This document shows positions 12,429-16,539 of a stretch of 16,539 nucleotides of DNA, in pieces. How positions within the stretch are numbered: the first letter of the stretch is position 1; each line of letters opens with the position of its first letter. The notes below the pieces were generated by a model, which saw only the letters and a list, made by a program, of their open reading frames with translations, had not been told where the DNA came from and made no database searches. Made by a program: the position numbers and the translations under genes. Source of the stretch: Natrialbaceae archaeon (GTDB taxonomy: Archaea > Halobacteriota > Halobacteria > Halobacteriales > Natrialbaceae); the NCBI GenBank assembly GCA_003552325.1, contig PUKM01000017.1, forward strand, positions 1 through 16,539, read 5' to 3'.

Positions 12429-14282
12429 TCAGGCGGGTGGAACGTGTTCTTCGAGGAACGCCGCAATGCGGTCGAACTGTTCGATGCGATTCTCGAGCTT
12501 GGTCGTGTGGTGGCCTTCGTCCTCGAAAATGCAGGTTTCGACGGGAATTCCCTGCTCGGAGACGGCGTCGGCGATCTGGCGGGCTTCCTCGACCGGGACG
12601 CGGGGATCGTTCGCCCCATGTTGGACGAACAACGGACACTGAATCGCGTCGACCTGATGGATCGGACTGATAGACTCGAGGAACTCGCGATCATCGGTGA
12701 GCGAGCCGTATTCGGCTTCACGGTGGGGGCGTCGGTACGCACCCGTGTTCTCGAGGAAGGTCACCCAGTTGGCGATCCCCACGAAGTCGACGGCGGCGGC
12801 CCACAGGTCGGGATACTCGGTGATACACGCGAGGACCATGAACCCGCCGTAAGAGCGGCCGTAGCAGACGACCGACGTCTCCTCGATGGCGGGATGGTCC
12901 GCGAGCCAGTCGACGCCCGCGGCAACGTCTCTGACCGAGTCCATGCGCTTTTCGACGTCGTCGAGGGCGGCGTATTCGGCACCATAGCCCGACGAGCCAC
13001 GGACGTTCGGCTCGAACAGCGCGTAGCCCTGATCGAGGAAGTACTGCCGAATGGGCCGGTTCCGCCAGGATGGGCGACGTTGGGCGTGTGGTCCACCGTG
13101 GATATCGACGATGACCGGAACCGGTGTCTCGGCGTCGGCTGGATCGACGGTATCCGGGAACGAGAGGAACGCCGGAATCTCTCGACCGTCGAACGTTTCG
13201 TATCGGATAATCTCGGGAACGTGATACGCCTCGAGCGGGACGCCACCGGGTGAGGGTTCCGTCCACCGCTCGAGGGTCGGCGTCGGCTCCTCGAGGGTTT
13301 CGAGATCGAGGACGTAACTCGAGTAGTTCAGGTTCGTCGCCGAGATGGTCATCGCTGCGTGTTTGCCGTCGGTGTCGATCGTCAAGTCACCGATGACGCC
13401 GGTCGGCGTGTCGATAGCCCGAACGTCTGCCGCGGTCGGCCCGATGAACGATCCCGCAAAGAGCGCCGAGTAGCCGTCGACGTTTCGTGTGAAACAGAGC
13501 CGGCCCGTGTCGGTGTCGAGGGTGACCCCGTCGATGCTCCACTCCTCGTAAGCTGTGCCGTCCGGAACGGTAATCGAAACTGGCTCGAGTGACTTGCTCT
13601 CGAGATCGATACGCACGAGCTCGAGGCGATCGCTGGCCGCGTCACTGAGACAGTAGACGCTCGAGCCGTCGGGCCCAAACGTTGGAAACAGGTACTTCGT
13701 GTGGCCCTCGTGTGGGGTCAGGTGGGTGCGTTCGCCGGTCGCCACGTCGATAGCGTACAGGTCGTAGTCGGAACTGGCGTGGGCTTCACCGGCGAGCAAC
13801 GCGGTCCCGTCTGGACTCCAGCCGCTGACGAAAATGCGTCCCTCACCCTCGGATATCAGCCGTGGCTCTCCATCCTTGAGATCCATGACGTAAGCGTCGA
13901 AGTGTGCCGTCTCGCGACGATTGGCGGTAAACGCGATCTGGTCGCCACCCGGATGAAACCCACCCCAGGTGTGGATGGCGTCGGGACGGTCGGTCAGTTG
14001 GTCGATCCTGCCGGTTGCTGGGTCGAGACTGAACAGCTGGTCGTGCTCGTCAGCCCCAGCGTCTTTCCCGAACATCAATGAGTCCGCCGTCGGTGACCAC
14101 TCGACGAACGAGACGCGTTCGTCGTAAAACGTCCGCTGGGTCGGCCATCGGCCGGGTTCCTCGAGCGTCCAGACCTGCATGGTTCCGGTCGTGTTCGAGA
14201 GAAAGGCGAGGTGGCCGTCGGGCGAGAGAGTCGGCGCTTTCGTCGCTCGAGCGTGCAGATACGGGCTAACGGAGTCGGGCAT
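12429..14282 (-). CDS. S9-family serine peptidase (prolyl oligopeptidase / acylaminoacyl-peptidase type)
   Basis: This is a 617-residue two-domain peptidase. Residues about 10-340 form a TolB/WD40-like beta propeller with repeated blades (SPDG at 20-23, WSPTADSL, WSPDGTALL, FGPDGSSVY). Residues about 360-617 form the alpha/beta hydrolase. DIHGGPHAQ at 393-401 supplies the oxyanion region. The nucleophile is S477 in GRSYGG, the acid D559 in HGANDPRVP, and the base H591 in EDEGHH. The triad is complete, so it should be active, probably on short peptides or N-acylated peptides. No signal peptide is seen, so the enzyme is likely cytoplasmic. The length is typical of the S9C group. It is divergent from the small membrane protein gene and lies 104 bases upstream of the CMD-family gene on the same strand. 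Confidence 0.94.
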   Translation of the reverse strand: MPDSVSPYLHARATKAPTLSPDGHLAFLSNTTGTMQVWTLEEPGRWPTQRTFYDERVSFVEWSPTADSLMFGKDAGADEHDQLFSLDPATGRIDQLTDRPDAIHTWGGFHPGGDQIAFTANRRETAHFDAYVMDLKDGEPRLISEGEGRIFVSGWSPDGTALLAGEAHASSDYDLYAIDVATGERTHLTPHEGHTKYLFPTFGPDGSSVYCLSDAASDRLELVRIDLESKSLEPVSITVPDGTAYEEWSIDGVTLDTDTGRLCFTRNVDGYSALFAGSFIGPTAADVRAIDTPTGVIGDLTIDTDGKHAAMTISATNLNYSSYVLDLETLEEPTPTLERWTEPSPGGVPLEAYHVPEIIRYETFDGREIPAFLSFPDTVDPADAETPVPVIVDIHGGPHAQRRPSWRNRPIRQYFLDQGYALFEPNVRGSSGYGAEYAALDDVEKRMDSVRDVAAGVDWLADHPAIEETSVVCYGRSYGGFMVLACITEYPDLWAAAVDFVGIANWVTFLENTGAYRRPHREAEYGSLTDDREFLESISPIHQVDAIQCPLFVQHGANDPRVPVEEARQIADAVSEQGIPVETCIFEDEGHHTTKLENRIEQFDRIAAFLEEHVPPA

Positions 14283-14344
14283 GTGCGGTGACGCGTCCTC
14301 CAGTGAGTTGAACCTGTGGGTCGGCGACGGTCCGGTCGCCTCCC

Positions 14345-14362
14345 GAATCCGATATGATTAGG
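14345..14362 (+). promoter_or_regulatory. Promoter of the small DUF7333-like gene
   Basis: CGAATCC (BRE-like) is followed by GATATGATTA, with its centre about 31 bases before the ATG at 14387. Transcription would begin close to 14383, giving an almost leaderless mRNA. The same AT-rich core read on the minus strand could serve the divergent peptidase gene with a leader of about 50 bases. Confidence 0.5.
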
Positions 14363-14386
14363 ACGGTCGATTCCTAAAGGGGACCT

Positions 14387-14596
14387 ATGACGCTCGACTT
14401 AACGAAAACGATCGCCGTGTTCGCCGCGGTTCAAGTGTTCGCCGTGAGTGCCCTCTATATCCTCCCCGAGGTGACCCCGATGGCACCGATGACGACGCAG
14501 ACGATCATGATGATGGTACTCCCATCGATGCTCATCTTCGGGGGCATCATGCTCGCGATCGGTGTCAAACACGGCGAGTACCGGGCGACTGCCTGA
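14387..14596 (+). CDS. Small two-helix membrane protein, DUF7333-like
   Basis: This 69-residue protein has two predicted membrane helices, about 7-26 and 41-60. They are separated by a short Met/Pro/Thr-rich loop, and the protein ends in a hydrophilic tail VKHGEYRATA. The N-terminus MTLDLTKT and the tail GVKHGEYRAT match small haloarchaeal membrane proteins that I recall as DUF7333, not checked. No catalytic residues are visible and the function is unknown. It has its own near-leaderless promoter and is divergent from the S9 peptidase. Several hairpins follow its stop codon. Confidence 0.82.
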   Translation: MTLDLTKTIAVFAAVQVFAVSALYILPEVTPMAPMTTQTIMMMVLPSMLIFGGIMLAIGVKHGEYRATA

Positions 14597-14732
14597 GGCG
14601 TTCGATCATTGCTGGAGTAAACCCTCTCGAGAGTGCCTGTCATCGTGCCCCTAGACCGGAGTCTCCCACCCTCATGGTGGGCGATGGTCAGTACAGCTGT
14701 GTCGGTGACCATCTCCTTCAGATGGTGGTGTC

Positions 14733-14744
14733 CTCGAGGGTCAG
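14733..14744 (+). repeat. Left copy of 12-base inverted repeat flanking the lipoprotein segment
   Basis: CTCGAGGGTCAG here is exactly reverse-complementary to CTGACCCTCGAG at 15330-15341. The pair encloses the low-GC lipoprotein gene. CTCGAG is very common in this genome, so only about six bases of the match are informative, and the pairing may be chance. Confidence 0.4.
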
Positions 14745-14833
14745 ATGATGGGCCAGAGAAGGGGTGCAAAGCCCTCTTCTCAGGAGGCTACCAGTAATTT
14801 GTAATATCATGACATAATATGATGGCCTGCTGG

Positions 14834-14840
14834 TTTTATC
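14834..14840 (+). promoter_or_regulatory. Likely promoter of the lipoprotein gene
   Basis: TTTTATC inside the AT-rich stretch would place the transcription start near 14862-14866. This argues that the ATG at 14898 is the start codon and not the in-frame GTG at 14862. Confidence 0.4.
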
Positions 14841-14897
14841 TTATGAATTGAAATAAAATGCGTGAATCTAAATAGAGACCCTGGGAAATATTGGCCG

Positions 14898-15326
14898 ATG
14901 AAACGCAGGCAATGTCTTCAGGCCATATCTGGTGGTCTCGGAGCCGTGGCAGCGGGCTGTATCGGTACGACTGGCGATCACGAGACGGTACAAATCATCA
15001 ACGTGGATAATAATACAGATGAGGAGGTGTCGATCACTATGGAAATCGAAACGCAGGATGGAGAGGCTGTATTCGAACAGTCGTACGACGTGCAACCCAT
15101 GGATGTAAAGGAAGTTGCGTGTGTGTGGCCTGACGAGCCGCTTTTGATTCGAGGCCAGCGTCAGGGTAGTGACAGCTGGTCCGAGTACGAAACACGTGAT
15201 GAGGACTTCTGCATTGGGCTCAACTTTCGAACTGCAAATGGGGAACTCAGCATTTTTACCAGCGAACGCGACTGTCCACACCCCTTCGCATATTGCCATG
15301 CGGACGATGACAACGACGACTCGTGA
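14898..15326 (+). CDS. Tat-exported lipoprotein of unknown function
   Basis: This 142-residue protein has an N-terminus that reads KRRQCLQAISGGLGAVAAGC. That is a twin-arginine motif, a short hydrophobic stretch and a lipobox AAGC with the lipidated cysteine at 21. This is the standard haloarchaeal route for folded, membrane-anchored surface proteins. The mature part looks beta-rich (VQIINVDNNTDEEVSITMEI, VFEQSYDVQP), perhaps an immunoglobulin-like or carboxypeptidase-regulatory-like sandwich. It has four further cysteines (C75, C105, C126, C133) that could form two disulfides, and an acidic tail DDDNDDS. The gene is noticeably less GC-rich than its neighbours and lies in an AT-rich setting, so recent acquisition is possible. 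An in-frame GTG 12 codons upstream would bury the Tat motif and is rejected. The function is unknown. Confidence 0.85.
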   Translation: MKRRQCLQAISGGLGAVAAGCIGTTGDHETVQIINVDNNTDEEVSITMEIETQDGEAVFEQSYDVQPMDVKEVACVWPDEPLLIRGQRQGSDSWSEYETRDEDFCIGLNFRTANGELSIFTSERDCPHPFAYCHADDDNDDS

Positions 15327-15543
15327 TCGCTGACCCTCGAGCGGGTTCCCGTGGATGGCACATCCCGTCCTATGAGGACAGGTTGGTGTTCCCAACTCGC
15401 GGCCGCGTTAGCACAATCACCGTCACCGGAGCGACGGAGACGGTACCGTCATTGAGAGGACCTTACGGTTTCTCATCACTGGAGGGCGCTCCGGTAGTGT
15501 ACTGATCTCCGTTCCGAAGGAAAGTGGCGATGACTCCCCCTGT
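15327..15543. other. Intergenic region without a recognised gene
   Basis: These 217 bases lie between the convergent lipoprotein and PP-loop genes. They hold the right copy of the 12-base inverted repeat (CTGACCCTCGAG, 15330-15341). I see no convincing coding frame, RNA gene or terminator. It may be degenerate DNA left from an insertion. Confidence 0.45.
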
Positions 15544-16515
15544 CTACATGTAGCCGAGATCCCGCAACCGCTTCATCAGATCCTCTTTATCCTGGGCACG
15601 ACCCGCTCGTTCGGTCGTCCCCTCGAGGTCCTGCAACCAGGCGGGATCGTCCTCGGTCTTTTCGGTGCTAATCTCGCTACCCAGCGACCGGAATCCCTCC
15701 CAGTACTTCGGCGAGACGGGCGTTTCGAACGGCTCGAGGCCATCGGGCAGGTCGTCCGCGCTCTCGGGGACGAAGCCGTCGTCCGGGAACGCGTCGACGG
15801 TATCGGGGACGACGAAGTTCCAGAAGGCCTCCCAGACGGCCGCCTCTTCGAAGTGCAAAATTGGCTGGACGCGGTCGTGTGGTGGGTAGATCTCGGGATC
15901 GTGTCGCGGCGAGAAGAACGTCTCGTCGGCCCGTGCTTCCTGTTCGTCCCACCGAACGCCGGAGATGACGCCATCGACGTCGTATGCCTCGAGGGCATCG
16001 TTGAGCGCGACGGTTTTCAGCAAGTGATTGCCCGCGTAGGTGTCGAGCAAGAACGGGAAGGTGTCGTCGTCGTACTCGAGGATGTGCTCGACGTGGTGGC
16101 GGTTATGTTCAGAGAGATCGGCGATCTCGATGTCGTCGCCGGGCTCGAGGTCGTTCGCCTCGACGTACTCTCCGATGTCCTCGTTTCGGGCGTAGATGAC
16201 CTCGAGGTCCCACTCGTCGGCCCAGTGGTCGACGAAGTCGTGGATCTCCTCGAAGTGCTGGTAGTGGTCGATGAAGATCGCTGGCGGAACCTCGAGGTCA
16301 AAACGGTCGGCAACTTCTTTCACGAAGTAGAGGACGAGCGTCGAGTCCTTCCCACCGGTCCACATGACGGCGGGGTTCTCGTACTGCTCGAGTGCCTGCC
16401 TGGTGACCTCGATGGCTTTCTCGATTTTGTCGTGGATGTGCGGGTAGTCCTCGGGACCTTCGTTCTCGCCGTCGGTGTAGTCGACGGCCACGTGGTCGAG
16501 TGGAGCCTGTGACAT
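15544..16515 (-). CDS. PP-loop protein of the PAPS reductase / CysD family (sulfate adenylyltransferase subunit 2-like)
   Basis: This 323-residue cytoplasmic protein has an ATP-pyrophosphatase fold. The PP-loop TGGKDST is at 53-59. A second family motif, GVRWDEQEARADE, is at 186-198, with RVQPILHF at 215-222. The C-terminus (SLGSEIST at 277-284, then TTERAGRAQDKEDLMKRLRD, ending LGYM) aligns in pattern with the end of CysD, whose TSERxGR...GYF tail is characteristic. I therefore favour a CysD-like adenylyltransferase over a PAPS reductase. It contains no cysteine at all, which rules out the reductase chemistry that needs a catalytic Cys. CysD normally works with the GTPase CysN, which is not in the window. 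The start ATG at 16515 is the natural one. Confidence 0.85.
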   Translation of the reverse strand: MSQAPLDHVAVDYTDGENEGPEDYPHIHDKIEKAIEVTRQALEQYENPAVMWTGGKDSTLVLYFVKEVADRFDLEVPPAIFIDHYQHFEEIHDFVDHWADEWDLEVIYARNEDIGEYVEANDLEPGDDIEIADLSEHNRHHVEHILEYDDDTFPFLLDTYAGNHLLKTVALNDALEAYDVDGVISGVRWDEQEARADETFFSPRHDPEIYPPHDRVQPILHFEEAAVWEAFWNFVVPDTVDAFPDDGFVPESADDLPDGLEPFETPVSPKYWEGFRSLGSEISTEKTEDDPAWLQDLEGTTERAGRAQDKEDLMKRLRDLGYM

Positions 16516-16528
16516 AGGGTGTAATGAG

Positions 16529-16537
16529 ATATAATTA
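16529..16537 (-). promoter_or_regulatory. AT-rich, TATA-like element upstream of the PP-loop gene
   Basis: On the minus strand, TAATTATAT lies about 14-22 bases before the ATG at 16515. The spacing is a little short for a leaderless start, so the true box may lie partly beyond the window edge. Confidence 0.3.
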
Positions 16538-16539
16538 GA

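Larger units (their letters stand above)
14597..14897. other. Hairpin-rich, then AT-rich intergenic region
   Basis: I see no gene in these 301 bases. The first half has three hairpins: CCCACC/GGTGGG at 14665-14681, ACCATCT/AGATGGT at 14708-14726, and GAGAAGGG paired with CCCTCTTCTC (one bulged base) at 14756-14781. The second half is strikingly AT-rich: I count 34 G+C in the 100 bases from 14781 to 14880. It holds a near direct repeat, TAATATCAT (14802-14810) and TAATATGAT (14815-14823), and the lipoprotein promoter. Confidence 0.65.

Noticed and set aside
12444..13253. Plus-strand open frame opposite the S9 peptidase
   Set aside because: It covers the catalytic domain of the peptidase in antisense and has no family features or start signals.
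15323..15505. Short plus-strand open frame after the lipoprotein gene
   Set aside because: Sixty codons with no recognised pattern, no promoter or ribosome-binding site, and overlapping the lipoprotein stop.
14597..15543. Remnant of an IS200/IS605 or IS1341-type element
   Set aside because: Hairpins and low GC suggested it, but no TnpA or TnpB coding trace, no target-site duplication and no matching end could be read. It is kept only as a composition anomaly.
15853..16512. Plus-strand, valine-rich open frame opposite the PP-loop gene
   Set aside because: The composition (strings of V, D and E) is what antisense of an acidic haloarchaeal gene gives; no motif is seen.
1..16539. CRISPR array, integrase, toxin-antitoxin or defence genes
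   Set aside because: No regularly spaced repeats and no such protein motif were found in any gene of the window.

Overview
The window is chromosomal DNA from a halophilic archaeon (class Halobacteria). The evidence is a GC-rich sequence with many CTCGAG hexamers, very acidic proteins, a complete archaeal S13-S4-S11-RpoD / L18e-L13-S9-RpoN-RpoK-enolase-S2 gene order, a cysteine-free RpoD, near-leaderless promoters and a Tat-type lipoprotein. The exact genus cannot be read from the sequence; a Natrialbales-like genome is a guess.

Layout. (1) 3-977: moaA (molybdopterin synthesis, radical SAM). (2) 1008-4413, minus strand: a tightly coupled three-gene membrane cluster, DUF4129 protein, then a large DUF58 protein whose N-terminal part looks like a fused DUF7269 domain, then a polytopic DUF7519-like protein. 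No MoxR ATPase lies next to it. (3) 4679-11032, plus strand: the translation/transcription superoperon. tRNA-Ser(GCT) precedes rps13, rps4, rps11 and rpoD; tRNA-Leu(CAG) precedes rpl18e, rpl13, rps9, rpoN, rpoK, eno and rps2. Most junctions overlap or are a few bases apart, and several carry strong Shine-Dalgarno sequences. (4) 11102-11762, minus strand: a 48-codon gene preceded by an uncharacterised haloarchaeal gene whose reading frame has no usable start and seems frameshifted. (5) 11923-14282, minus strand: an AhpD-like carboxymuconolactone decarboxylase family protein and an S9-family serine peptidase. (6) 14387-14596: a small two-helix membrane protein. (7) 14597-15543: a hairpin-rich and then AT-rich stretch carrying a Tat lipoprotein, unlike its surroundings in base composition. 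(8) 15544-16515, minus strand: a PP-loop protein of the PAPS reductase/CysD family with no cysteine at all.

The core block couples ribosomal proteins, RNA polymerase subunits D, N and K, and enolase in one co-expressed unit punctuated by two tRNAs. The flanking genes are typical haloarchaeal accessory or housekeeping genes. I found no CRISPR array, integrase, transposase or clear defence system. The points most worth following up are the DUF7269-DUF58 fusion, the frameshifted gene with its tiny neighbour, the cysteine-free CysD-like protein, the paired hairpins between rpoD and tRNA-Leu, and the low-GC lipoprotein insert. DUF numbers are given from memory of haloarchaeal families and were not checked against a database.
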